From positions 372,001 to 436,000 of the forward strand of contig NZ_SOAM01000002.1 of assembly GCF_004364555.1 (NCBI RefSeq): DNA of 64,000 nucleotides, written 5' to 3'. Position 1 is the stretch's first letter. Each line of letters starts with the position of its first letter. The position numbers were made by a program, and so were the translations under genes. Of this stretch, positions 42,209 through 52,655 are shown one piece after another. This DNA comes from Amnibacterium kyonggiense (lineage in GTDB: Bacteria; Actinomycetota; Actinomycetes; Actinomycetales; Microbacteriaceae). The notes under the pieces are model-generated. The model was not told the DNA's origin and did not search any database. It was given only the letters and a program-made list of their open reading frames with translations.

Positions 42209-42928
42209 GTGACGGGCGAGGACGCGGAGTCGCTGCGCCGGCGCCTCTACGCGCCCGGCGCCTCCGACGCGGACGTCGAGCGCTTCCGCGGCGCAGAACC
42301 GGTTGCCGTCGTGGAGGCGGACCGGCCCGCAGCCGAGCCGGAGTCCGCGCTCCCGACGGGCCGGTCCCGCACCCGGCTCGCCGCCGTCCTCGTGCTCGCG
42401 CTCGTGCTGCTCGTCGCGGTCCTCGCCGTCGCTGTCGGCCGGCTGGCTACGGATGCGGGCCGCCCCGAGACCCCGCCGACCGCACTGCGGATGACCGCGG
42501 AGGACCGGCAGGACATCGCGACCGCGTTCGCCGATGGGACGAACGCCGGCATCGCCGCGTTCCTGGTCACGCATCGGGCTCCGCCCGCCCTCCGGACGGC
42601 GACTCGGTTCTTCACCGAGGAGCACGCCGGCACCGGTCCCGCGACGGTGGACCTCGAGCCCGCGCCGGCCTCGGCGTTCCAGGGCCGCGCGACGGTGCTG
42701 CTCGTGCTGCAGCAGCCGGGCCGCGTGTCCTGGAGCGCGTTCCGCCGGCAGGTCGACGCGACCGGCGAGCAGCGGCTCGTCCTGCAGCGGCAGCGCGGCG
42801 GCGAGCTCGACGGCGAGCAGCTGACCGCCGACACCTTCCCGTATCGCAGCGGCGACCGTCCCGTGCAGGTGCGGATCGACGCCCCGCCGGGCGCGCGCTG
42901 GGGCTTCGCGGTCGTCTACTCGGACTGA
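42209..42928 (+). CDS. Unrecognised single-span membrane protein, paralogue P4
   Basis: A 239-residue member of the P1-P4 family: SLRRRLYAPGASDADVERFR (8-27), one long helix at about 57-79, then an extracellular domain with GTGPATVDLEPA, ATVLLVLQQPGRVSWSA and terminal RWGFAVVYSD. The GTG follows CACACT with a six-base spacer, as in the other paralogues. It lies 34 bp behind the HxlR gene. Its last 13 bases overlap the end of the convergent His/Asp-rich gene. Function unknown. Confidence 0.8.
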   Translation: MTGEDAESLRRRLYAPGASDADVERFRGAEPVAVVEADRPAAEPESALPTGRSRTRLAAVLVLALVLLVAVLAVAVGRLATDAGRPETPPTALRMTAEDRQDIATAFADGTNAGIAAFLVTHRAPPALRTATRFFTEEHAGTGPATVDLEPAPASAFQGRATVLLVLQQPGRVSWSAFRRQVDATGEQRLVLQRQRGGELDGEQLTADTFPYRSGDRPVQVRIDAPPGARWGFAVVYSD

Positions 42929-43224
42929 CCTCGGTCGTCGGCCCTGACGTCGTCATGACCCCGGGAGCGCTTCCCGTGGTCGTCGGCCTTCCCGCCGTGG
43001 CGGCCCCGGGCGTGCTTCCCCCGGTCGTCCGACGTCGCGTCGTCGTGGCCGCGGCCGTGCGTGCCGTGGTCGTCGACGGAGGTGACGGCGGTGACGGCGT
43101 GGCGACCGGCGAGCGGTGCCGCCTGGGCGGACGCGACGGCGGACGCCGTGACGAGGCCGGCGGTGAGCGCGGCGGCGGCGCCGAGACCGGCGACGGCGCG
43201 GGTGCGGCGGGAGCGTGCGGACAT
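42916..43224 (-). CDS. Secreted His/Asp/Gly-rich repeat protein
   Basis: A 102-residue protein with a signal peptide (RSRRTRAV start, hydrophobic core, AQA cleavage region near residue 35). The mature part is about 60 residues of degenerate repeats on the pattern DDxGxHxRGHDD, with about ten histidines and many Asp and Arg residues and no cysteine. This composition suggests metal or polyanion binding outside the cell. A clear GGAGGTC ribosome site precedes the ATG at 43224. It overlaps P4 tail to tail. I recognise no named family. Confidence 0.7.
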   Translation of the reverse strand: MSARSRRTRAVAGLGAAAALTAGLVTASAVASAQAAPLAGRHAVTAVTSVDDHGTHGRGHDDATSDDRGKHARGRHGGKADDHGKRSRGHDDVRADDRGQSE

Positions 43225-43404
43225 GGGAGACCTCCTGATGGGGCGACGGTTCGAGCGCGCGACGGGTCGCCTCCGTCGCGGTGCAGGAGGACCGCGGGAG
43301 GCGACCGGTCGACGCCGGTGGCAGCGGATGCGCTGTCACCCCGTACGACGGAGCACCGGGGCGTTCGGTTCAGTGCAGGATGAGCCCGGGACGGGTGGTG
43401 CGCG

Positions 43405-44222
43405 ATGGCGGGTGCGGTCGAGCCGGTCGAGATCAGGACGGCGGCGGGCGTCCTCGCCGTGCACGAGTTCGGCGCCGGCGTCCCCACGGTGCTCTGGCAC
43501 GGGCACTGGGTGGACGGCTCGAGCTGGGGCTACGTGCTGCCGGCCCTGCTGCCCGGACGACGACTGCTCGTCGTCGACGCGCCCGGCTGGGGCCGGAGCG
43601 GGCGGCTCGAGAGCGGGGCCGGCCCGACCGAGCTGGTCGACGCCGCCGACCGCGTCGCGGAGGATCTCGCGCCCGGCACGCCGGTCGACTGGGTCGGGGT
43701 CGGCTGGGGCGGCCGGATCGGACTGGAGCTCGCCGCCCGGTTCCCGCGCCGGGTGCGCAGCGTCATCGCGGCGATGGCGGACCCCGGCCCGATGCCGGAC
43801 GAGGAACGTCGGGCGGTCCTCCGGATCCTGCGACGCCTGCGGATCGTCGGGCCGGTCGGGGCCGTGGGCCGGGCGATCGTCGCCGACCAGCTGTCGCCCG
43901 CTTCCGGCACGGAGCCGCAGACGGTCGGCTCGATCCTCGACGCGCTGCTGCTCGCCGGCCGGATGCGCGCCGCGGCGTCGGTGCTCCGCTTCGACGTGCG
44001 ACGACCGGACGTGACGGGGCTGCTCCCCCGGCTCACGGCGCCGCTCCTCCTCGTCGCCGGCGACGCGACGAGCCCGTGCCGGCCGACCGCGCGGCCGCCG
44101 CAGCGGCACTTGCGCCCTTCGCGCGGGTGATCGAGGTGCCGGGCGCCCGTGGGCAGGTCGCCCTCGACCGCCCGGAGGCGTTCACCGCGGCCGTCCGGGA
44201 CTTCTGGTCGACCCTGGAATGA
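43405..44222 (+). pseudogene. Frameshifted alpha/beta-hydrolase lacking its catalytic residues
   Basis: The first 220 codons read as an alpha/beta-hydrolase (VLWHGHWVDGSSWGYVLPAL, VVDAPGWGRSG). The frame then shifts near 44064 and the expected end, PVPADRAAAAAALAPFARVI then RPEAFTAAVRDFW, continues in the -1 frame to 44222. A single missing C between GAC and GC(GAC) restores the usual GDRDEPVPADR sequence. In addition, the nucleophile elbow reads G98-V-G100-W-G, with Gly where Ser is required, and the expected catalytic His region reads GARGQVALD. The loss of both residues suggests decay or a non-catalytic role predating the frameshift. A sequencing error could explain the shift but not the substitutions. 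Confidence 0.75.
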
Positions 44223-44267
44223 GTTCCGGGGTGCGCCCGTCCAGGCCCTGGTGCCAGGCTCGGTCGC

Positions 44268-46688
<2,421 letters not shown>

Positions 46689-46700
46689 CCCCCACGCGGT

Positions 46701-46772
46701 CGAAGCGCGGACCTGCCACGTGTCGCCCTCCGCGGGCGTTCACCAGGGCGAGAAGTGGCAAGCGCGCGTTCG
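46701..46772. terminator. Hairpin between convergent pepN and TauE/SafE genes
   Basis: CTGCCACGTGTCGCCCT (46713-46729) pairs with 46745-46761 at 14 of 17 positions, extended by outer CGAAGCGCG and CGCGCGTTCG arms. It lies in the 97-bp gap between two stop codons. Confidence 0.65.
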
Positions 46773-46785
46773 AGCACCCTGGGTA

Positions 46786-47547
46786 CTACTCCCCGCCCAG
46801 GAGGACGACGGCGAGCGTCAGCCCGCAGAGCCCGATCAGCAACCGCAGCAGCGCGGCCGGCACCCGCCGCGCGACGACCGGGCCCACGAGGCCGCCGAGG
46901 ACGGCGCCGATCGCGAGCGGCCACATCGCCCGCCACACGACCGGGCCGACGAGCGCGAAGACGACGGCGGGCAGGACGTCCGCGGCGACGAGGATCACGT
47001 TCTTCAGCGCGTTCGCGCGGTGCAGCACCGGCTGCGCGGTGAGCAGCAGCAGCGCGATCAGGAGGATCCCCGCGCCCGCCCCGAAGTAGCCGTTGTAGAC
47101 GGCGACCCCGGCGCCCGCCGCGACGACCGCCGCCCGCGGCATCGGCCTCCCGCGCCGGAGCTGCCACCGAGCGATCGCGGGCTGCAGCAGCAGCACGATC
47201 GACCCGGCTGCCACGAGGAACGGCACGACCCGGTCGAACACGCCCCCGGGCGTCACGACGAGCAGCACGGCGCCCGCCGTCGAACCGAGCACGATCGGCG
47301 GCATCCAGCGCCCCAGCACGCGGCCGCTGCCCGCGACGTCCTGCCCGGAGCTGAGCGCCGAGCTCAATCCGCTCCCGAGCAGGGCGACCGAGTTCGTGAC
47401 GTTCGCGGCGAGCGGCGGCAGCCCCGCGACGAGCAGCGCGGGATACGCGACGAGGGAGGTGATGCCGCCCGACGTGCCGATCACGCCGGCGACGATCCCG
47501 GCGAGGACGAGGAACGCCCAGCCGCCGACGCCCTCCACCGCCACCAT
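46786..47547 (-). CDS. TauE/SafE-family sulfite exporter-like permease
   Basis: A 253-residue membrane protein with about eight helices. The N-terminal GVIGTSGGITSLVAYPALL and the second-half GAGIVNGYFGAGAGILLI-like segment (seen as VYNGYFGAGAGILLIALLL) are the duplicated TauE/SafE motifs. The family exports sulfite, sulfonates or related organic anions; the substrate here is not evident. It is transcribed towards pepN and divergently from the GH43-like gene, 131 bp away. Confidence 0.9.
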   Translation of the reverse strand: MVAVEGVGGWAFLVLAGIVAGVIGTSGGITSLVAYPALLVAGLPPLAANVTNSVALLGSGLSSALSSGQDVAGSGRVLGRWMPPIVLGSTAGAVLLVVTPGGVFDRVVPFLVAAGSIVLLLQPAIARWQLRRGRPMPRAAVVAAGAGVAVYNGYFGAGAGILLIALLLLTAQPVLHRANALKNVILVAADVLPAVVFALVGPVVWRAMWPLAIGAVLGGLVGPVVARRVPAALLRLLIGLCGLTLAVVLLGGE

Positions 47548-47678
47548 CCTGCCGGAGCGCGCCCGGCGCGCTTCCCCCGGCCGCGGCCGGACCCGACGTA
47601 GCGTGCCGACCGCTCCGCCCGTCCTGTCCGCCGGTCCACCGATCCCGCTGTCCGCGGCGAGGGAGGCGTCCTCCGCTC

Positions 47679-48809
47679 ATGACCGTCTCCCGACGCGAGG
47701 TCCTGCTCGCCTCCGGCACCACCGCCCTCGCCTCCGGCCTCACGGTCGCCGCCGCCGCGCCGAGCGAGGCCGCGACCCTGCCGCCCACCTCGTACCCGCT
47801 GCGGCTGACGGACTTCACCGTCCGCGACCCGTACGTCGTCGTCGACGCGGCGTCGAAGGAGTACCTGCTCTACGCGACGAACGACCCCGCCCGCACCGGG
47901 GTCGCCGGCGCCGGGACGATGGTCTACCGCAGCCGCGACCTAAAGTCCTGGTCCGCGCCCGCGGTCGTGTTCCGCCCGACCTCCGACCTGTGGGCGCGGA
48001 GCGGTGCGTGGGCGCCGGAGGTGCACCGCTGGCGCGGCCGCTGGTACCTGTTCGTCACGCTGCACGACAAGGCCAAGCCGCTGCCCCAGCACCAGCCGAA
48101 CGCGGACTTCCTGCCGGCGCAGATCCCGCAGCACGCGCGCGGGACCGTGATCGCGGTCGCGGACTCGCTGCTCGGCCCGTTCACCGTCGTGGACCCCACC
48201 GGGCCGGTCGCCCCCGCGACGTTCATGACCCTCGACGGCACGCTGTTCAAGGACCCGAAGGGCCGGCCGTGGATGGTCTACGCGCACGAGTGGGTCCAGA
48301 AGCTCGACGGCACCATCGAGGCGATCCCGCTGAAGCCGGACCTCTCCGGCGCGGACGGCGGGCCGATCCACCTGTTCAAGGGCTCCGACGCGACCTGGAT
48401 CGCGGAGGAGATCCCGTCCCCGTCCGCGAACCAGCTGCCGCCCTACGTGACTGACGGGCCGCAGCTGATGCGCCTGCCGGGCGGCGCGCTCGCGATGCTC
48501 TGGTCGACGTACGAGAAGACGATCGACAACACGAACGGCCTGGTCACGGGCCACTACGTCGTGACGTCCGCGGTGTCGCCCTCCGGGAAGCTGCACGGTC
48601 CGTGGGTCCAGCGCCGGCCGCTGCTCCGCAAGGACACCGGGCACGGCATGGTGTTCCGCACCCTGCCGGCGAAGGGGAGGCCGTCGCGGCCGCTGCTCGT
48701 CGTCCACCACGGCACCAGGACCCCGCACGCGAAGCTCTACGAGATCGAGCTGCGGCGCGACGGGCTGCGGCTCGGGAAGCACCGGAAGGACCTCGACGGG
48801 TCGAAGTGA
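47679..48809 (+). CDS. Secreted GH43-like glycoside hydrolase, copy 1
   Basis: A 376-residue protein with a twin-arginine-type signal (SRREVLLASGTTALASG) and a five-bladed beta-propeller fold of GH43 type. The probable base Asp lies in FTVRDPYVVVD, the middle Asp in FMTLDGTLFKD, and the third site reads YVTDGPQLMRL, with DGP where many GH43 enzymes have EGP. Other family blocks are APEVHRWRGRWYLF and AMLWSTYEK. It shares very high identity with copy 2 at 51515, which has a membrane anchor instead of a Tat signal. The nearby nag genes suggest a glycan substrate, but the linkage is unknown. Confidence 0.85.
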   Translation: MTVSRREVLLASGTTALASGLTVAAAAPSEAATLPPTSYPLRLTDFTVRDPYVVVDAASKEYLLYATNDPARTGVAGAGTMVYRSRDLKSWSAPAVVFRPTSDLWARSGAWAPEVHRWRGRWYLFVTLHDKAKPLPQHQPNADFLPAQIPQHARGTVIAVADSLLGPFTVVDPTGPVAPATFMTLDGTLFKDPKGRPWMVYAHEWVQKLDGTIEAIPLKPDLSGADGGPIHLFKGSDATWIAEEIPSPSANQLPPYVTDGPQLMRLPGGALAMLWSTYEKTIDNTNGLVTGHYVVTSAVSPSGKLHGPWVQRRPLLRKDTGHGMVFRTLPAKGRPSRPLLVVHHGTRTPHAKLYEIELRRDGLRLGKHRKDLDGSK

Positions 48810-48823
48810 CCCGGCGCCGGGCG

Positions 48824-49213
48824 TCAGCCGGTCGCCAGCCCGATCGCGACGAGCAGCACCGCGACCGCCGGCACCAGGCCCTGCACGAGCGCCGCGCGCG
48901 CCTTCGACCGGTCCGACACCACGAGCACGAGGGCCGCGGCGGCCATCGATCCGGCGCCGATGAGCACCGCGGTCGCGCCGGCCGCCGTCGCGCCGGCGAC
49001 GAGGAGGACGACGCCGACGACGACCTCCACCGCGAGGAACAGGTTGTAGAAGCCCTGGTTCAGGGCGAGGGGCGCGGTGACGCGGGCGTCCTCCTCCGAC
49101 GTCCCGAAGACCGCCCGGGCGCGCGGTCCGCGCCAGGCGATCGACTCGAGCACCCAGATGGACACATGGACGGCCGCGCCGACGAGCGCGAGCACGGATC
49201 CGGCGACGAGCAT
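48824..49213 (-). CDS. DUF1304 membrane protein
   Basis: A 129-residue membrane protein with four helices. The block AAVHVSIWVLESIAWRGPRA and the ALNQGFYNLFLA segment are the DUF1304 signature. The start at 49213 has a GGGAGGCC ribosome site. It is convergent with the GH43-like gene (14 bp apart) and divergent from the DUF1524 nuclease gene. The function of DUF1304 proteins is unknown. Confidence 0.88.
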   Translation of the reverse strand: MLVAGSVLALVGAAVHVSIWVLESIAWRGPRARAVFGTSEEDARVTAPLALNQGFYNLFLAVEVVVGVVLLVAGATAAGATAVLIGAGSMAAAALVLVVSDRSKARAALVQGLVPAVAVLLVAIGLATG

Positions 49214-49313
49214 GCGGCCTCCCAGCGGTCTCCGCCCATCCTGGCGCGGACCGGGCGCGGGCACGACGGCGCGGCACCGCGGCGTCGGCGCGTCCGCCGC
49301 GCACGATCGGTGC

Positions 49314-50159
49314 ATGGCCCGCCGCACCCGACGCCCCGCCCTGGTCGCCGCTCCGGTGGTGCTCGTGGCGCTCGTGCTCGGCGCCGTCCTGACGAGCGTC
49401 GCCAATCGCGGCGGCGCGTTCGGCCTGCCCGATGCCGCGCCCTCCGCGGCCGCCACGGCTGCGGCCGCGCCCTCGAGCGCAGCCGCGCCCCCGAGCACGT
49501 CGAACGCGACGCCGGCGACCTCCGGCTCCGCCCTGGCCGTCCTCGCGACCCTCCCCGTCAAGGGCAAGGCGCCGATGACGGGCTACGTCCGCACGGCGCG
49601 GTTCGGCGCCGCATGGCTCGACGTCGACCGGAACGGCTGCGACACCCGAGACGACGTCCTCCGCCGCGATCTGACGGACGTGGCGGGCAGCCGCTGCACC
49701 GTCCGCAGCGGCGTGCTGCACGACCCCTACACCGGCCGGACGATCCACTTCGTCCGCGGCGAGGGCACGAGCACCGCGGTGCAGATCGACCACGTCGTTC
49801 CGCTCGCGGACGCCTGGCGCACCGGGGCCCAGCGGCTCTCGCAGGCGCAGCGGATCGCGCTCGCGAACGACCCGATCAACCTCTTCGCGGTCGACGGACC
49901 GACCAACGGGCAGAAGAGCGACGGCGACGCGGCGACCTGGTTGCCGCCGAGCACGGCCTTCCGCTGCACCTACATCGCCCACCAGGTCGGCGTGAAGCGC
50001 GCGTACGGGCTGTGGGTGACGCCCGCGGAGAAGGCGGCGATGCAGCGGATCCTGACCGCCTGCCCGTCGACTCCGGCGCCCGCCTCCCGCATCTCGAGCC
50101 TCGTCTCCACCGGGTCGGGCGCGACCCCGGCCGCGTCGTCCTCGGCCGGCGCTCAGTAG
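49314..50159 (+). CDS. Secreted DUF1524/HNH-type nuclease
   Basis: A 281-residue protein. An N-terminal helix (about 10-28) acts as signal or anchor, and an Ala/Ser/Pro linker (40-75) leads to a DUF1524 domain. The nuclease motif shows QIDHVVPLADAWRTGAQ, NDPINLFAVDGPTNGQKSDG and WLPPSTAFRC, with the His, Asp and Asn/Lys residues of the beta-beta-alpha metal site. Two Cys pairs may form disulfides outside the cell. The ATG lies six bases after CACGAT. It probably degrades external nucleic acid. Confidence 0.9.
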   Translation: MARRTRRPALVAAPVVLVALVLGAVLTSVANRGGAFGLPDAAPSAAATAAAAPSSAAAPPSTSNATPATSGSALAVLATLPVKGKAPMTGYVRTARFGAAWLDVDRNGCDTRDDVLRRDLTDVAGSRCTVRSGVLHDPYTGRTIHFVRGEGTSTAVQIDHVVPLADAWRTGAQRLSQAQRIALANDPINLFAVDGPTNGQKSDGDAATWLPPSTAFRCTYIAHQVGVKRAYGLWVTPAEKAAMQRILTACPSTPAPASRISSLVSTGSGATPAASSSAGAQ

Positions 50160-50179
50160 CCTGGCCTGCGGAGGTGCCG

Positions 50180-51316
50180 ATGCCGGAGCACGAGGACCTG
50201 CTGATCGCGGGCGCACGCGTCGTGACCGGCGGGGCGTCCGAAGAGGGCTGGGTGCGCTTCACGGGCGGCCTGGTCGCCGCCCGCGGTACCGGGGCGCCGC
50301 CGCCCCACGAGGGCAGGCGGATCGACGCGGTCGGCCGCGTGCTCGTGCCCGGGTTCGTCGACCTCCACGTGCACGGCGGCGGCCGCGGGGATGCGTCCGA
50401 CGGCCCGTCCGGCGTGCCGCCGATGCTCGCGGCGCACCGCGCGCACGGCACGACGCGGTCGATGCTCTCGCTCGTCAGCGGTCCCGTCCCCGCGCTCGCG
50501 GAGAACCTCCGCGCGCTCGCGCCCCTCGTCCGCGCCGACCCGCTGCTGCTCGGCACGCACCTCGAGGGGCCGTTCCTCAGCCCGGAGAACCGCGGCGCGC
50601 ACGACCCGGCGGCGCTCGTCGCGCCGACACCGGAGGCCGTCGACGCCCTCCTCGACGCGGCCGACGGCACGCTCGCCCAGGTCACGATGGCGCCGGAGCT
50701 GCCGGGCGCCGAGGACGCCGCCGCCCGCTTCATCGACGCCGGGGTGCGGGTCGCCGTCGGACACACCGTCGCCGACCTCGCGACCGCGGGCGCCGCGTTC
50801 GACGCCGGCGCCTCCCTGCTCACCCACGCCTTCAACGCGATGCCCGGTCTCCACCACCGCGCCCCCGGCCCGATCGGCGCAGCCGTCGCGCGCCCGGGCG
50901 TCGTCCTCGAGCTCGTCGCGGACGGCCTGCACGTGCACCCGATCGTGATCGCCTCGCTGTTCCGGATGACGCCCGGCCGCATCGCCCTGGTCACCGACGC
51001 GATGGCGGCGGCCGGGGTCGGCGACGGCTTGTACCGGCTCGGCTCGCTCGAGGTGGAGGTGCGGGACGGCGCCGCGCGCCTCGCCTCCGGCTCCCTCGCC
51101 GGGTCGACGCTGACGCTCGACGCCGCGATCCGCACCGTCGTCGCGGCCGGGATCCCGCTCGAGGAGGCGGTGCTCGCCGCGACCGGCACCCCCGCCCGGG
51201 CGATCGGCCGTCCGGAGCTCGGCGCGCTCGAGGTCGGCGCGCCCGCGGACGCGGTGCTGCTGAGCGCCGACCTCGAGGTCGAGCACGTCTGGGCGGCGGG
51301 CGTCCCGCTCCGCTGA
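50180..51316 (+). CDS. nagA: N-acetylglucosamine-6-phosphate deacetylase
   Basis: A 378-residue amidohydrolase that removes acetate from GlcNAc-6-phosphate. The metal and active-site motifs are present in order: DLHVHGGGRGD, GTHLEGPFLSPENRGAHD, VGHTVADL, LTHAFNAMPGLHHRAPG and the catalytic Asp in ALVTDAMAAAG. A GGAGGTGCC ribosome site precedes the ATG. The gene is on the plus strand and separated from the minus-strand nagB by one GH43-like gene, an unusual split of the nag pathway. Its product feeds NagB. Confidence 0.94.
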   Translation: MPEHEDLLIAGARVVTGGASEEGWVRFTGGLVAARGTGAPPPHEGRRIDAVGRVLVPGFVDLHVHGGGRGDASDGPSGVPPMLAAHRAHGTTRSMLSLVSGPVPALAENLRALAPLVRADPLLLGTHLEGPFLSPENRGAHDPAALVAPTPEAVDALLDAADGTLAQVTMAPELPGAEDAAARFIDAGVRVAVGHTVADLATAGAAFDAGASLLTHAFNAMPGLHHRAPGPIGAAVARPGVVLELVADGLHVHPIVIASLFRMTPGRIALVTDAMAAAGVGDGLYRLGSLEVEVRDGAARLASGSLAGSTLTLDAAIRTVVAAGIPLEEAVLAATGTPARAIGRPELGALEVGAPADAVLLSADLEVEHVWAAGVPLR

Positions 51317-51337
51317 GCGGCTCCATCCGACCACGAC

Positions 51338-51446
51338 GAGCACGACGGCAGGAACCCGCGAGCACGATCGCAGGAATCCGGCGCATCAGCAGGAATCGAG
51401 CGGCCGCTGCTTCCTGCTGCAGCGCCTCCTTCCTGCTGTCGAGCTC
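51338..51446. repeat. Complex repeat family R5, copy 1
   Basis: Three GCAGGAA half-sites (two within GAGCACGACGGCAGGAA-like units) face two TTCCTGC half-sites, giving several alternative hairpins. The same organisation recurs at 63484-63592. It fills most of the 198-bp gap between nagA and GH43-like copy 2. Confidence 0.8.
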
Positions 51447-51514
51447 CCTGCGCCACGCCGGACGGTCGCGTGAACGCTCACGGTCCGCCAGGATCGACAT
51501 GCGGGAGGAGCAGC

Positions 51515-52621
51515 ATGTCGATGACGACGAGGACGACCGGGATCGTGGCGGCGGTCGCGGGAGCGGCCGTCGCGCTGGGGGCGCAGGGACGCGCGCGGCG
51601 GCGACGACTGGAGGCGCGCTTCCCCCTCCGGCTCCCCGGGATGCCGCTGCACGACCCGTTCGTCGTGCCCGACCCCGGGTCCGGCCTCTACCACCTCTAC
51701 TCGTCGAACCACCCCGAGCTGACGGGCGACGACGCGGTCGGCACCATGGTCTACCGCAGCCCGGACCTCCTCCACTGGTCGCTGCCGACCGTCGTGTTCC
51801 GCGCGACGCCCGACCTCTGGGCGGCGGACGGCGGCTGGGCGCCGGAGGTGCACCGGTGGCGCGGCCGCTGGTACCTGTTCACGACCCTCCACGACGAGGC
51901 GGCGCCGCTCTCCGTGCCGGTGCCCGGCGGGTACGGCACGCCGGTCGCGACGCCGCAGCACCGCCGCGGCACGGTGATCGCGGCGGCCGACTCGCTGCTC
52001 GGCCCGTTCGAGGTCGTCGACCCGACCGGGCCCGTCGCGCCCGCCGACTTCATGACCCTCGACGGCAGCCTCTTCGTCGACCGGCGCCGGCGCCCGTGGA
52101 TGGTCTACGCGCACGAGTGGCTGCAGAAGATCGACGGGACCATGGAGGCCGTGCCGCTCCGGCCCGATCTCACCGGCGCCGCCGGCGACCCGGTCCACCT
52201 CTTCAAGGCGTCGGACGCCGGCTGGATCGGCCGGGAGATGCCGAAGCCCTCCGCGAACCAGATCGTGCCGTACATCACGGACGGCCCGCAGCTGATCCGG
52301 CTGCCGGGCGGCGCCCTCGCGATGCTCTGGTCGACGTACGAGAAGAACGCCGACCAGCCCGACGGCACCGTCAGCGGCGGCTACGTGCAGACCTGGGCGA
52401 TCTCCCCCTCCGGCGAGCTGGCCGGCCCGTGGGAGCAGCGCGACCCGCTCGTGCGGGAGGACAGCGGCCACGGCATGGTGTTCCGCACCTTCGGCGGCAC
52501 GCCGATGCTGATCGTGCACCGCCCGTTCACGAACGCCCGCGGCAAGCTCTACGAGATCGCGCTGCGCCGCGACGGCCTCCGCCTCGGCCGGCGCCGCGAC
52601 GACCTCGACGGCGGCGACTGA
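51515..52621 (+). CDS. GH43-like glycoside hydrolase, copy 2 (membrane-anchored)
   Basis: A 368-residue paralogue of the protein at 47679, with the same propeller motifs: MPLHDPFVVPDP, APEVHRWRGRWYLF, FMTLDGSLFVD, YAHEWLQKIDG and ITDGPQLIRL. The N-terminus (residues 8-23) is a hydrophobic helix followed by GRARRRRLEAR without a clear cleavage site, so it may be a signal anchor. The ATG has a GGGAGGAGC ribosome site. It lies between nagA and nagB, suggesting that its product sugar enters the same route or is co-regulated. The substrate is unknown. Confidence 0.85.
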   Translation: MSMTTRTTGIVAAVAGAAVALGAQGRARRRRLEARFPLRLPGMPLHDPFVVPDPGSGLYHLYSSNHPELTGDDAVGTMVYRSPDLLHWSLPTVVFRATPDLWAADGGWAPEVHRWRGRWYLFTTLHDEAAPLSVPVPGGYGTPVATPQHRRGTVIAAADSLLGPFEVVDPTGPVAPADFMTLDGSLFVDRRRRPWMVYAHEWLQKIDGTMEAVPLRPDLTGAAGDPVHLFKASDAGWIGREMPKPSANQIVPYITDGPQLIRLPGGALAMLWSTYEKNADQPDGTVSGGYVQTWAISPSGELAGPWEQRDPLVREDSGHGMVFRTFGGTPMLIVHRPFTNARGKLYEIALRRDGLRLGRRRDDLDGGD

Positions 52622-52624
52622 GCG

Positions 52625-52654
52625 CCCGTGCCCGTGCCCGTGCCCGTGCCCGTG
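52625..52654. repeat. Five tandem CCCGTG hexamers
   Basis: Five exact copies of CCCGTG lie between the GH43-like stop and the nagB stop, in the only noncoding stretch there. This is a potential slippage site with no obvious coding effect. Confidence 0.9.
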
Positions 52655-52655
52655 A

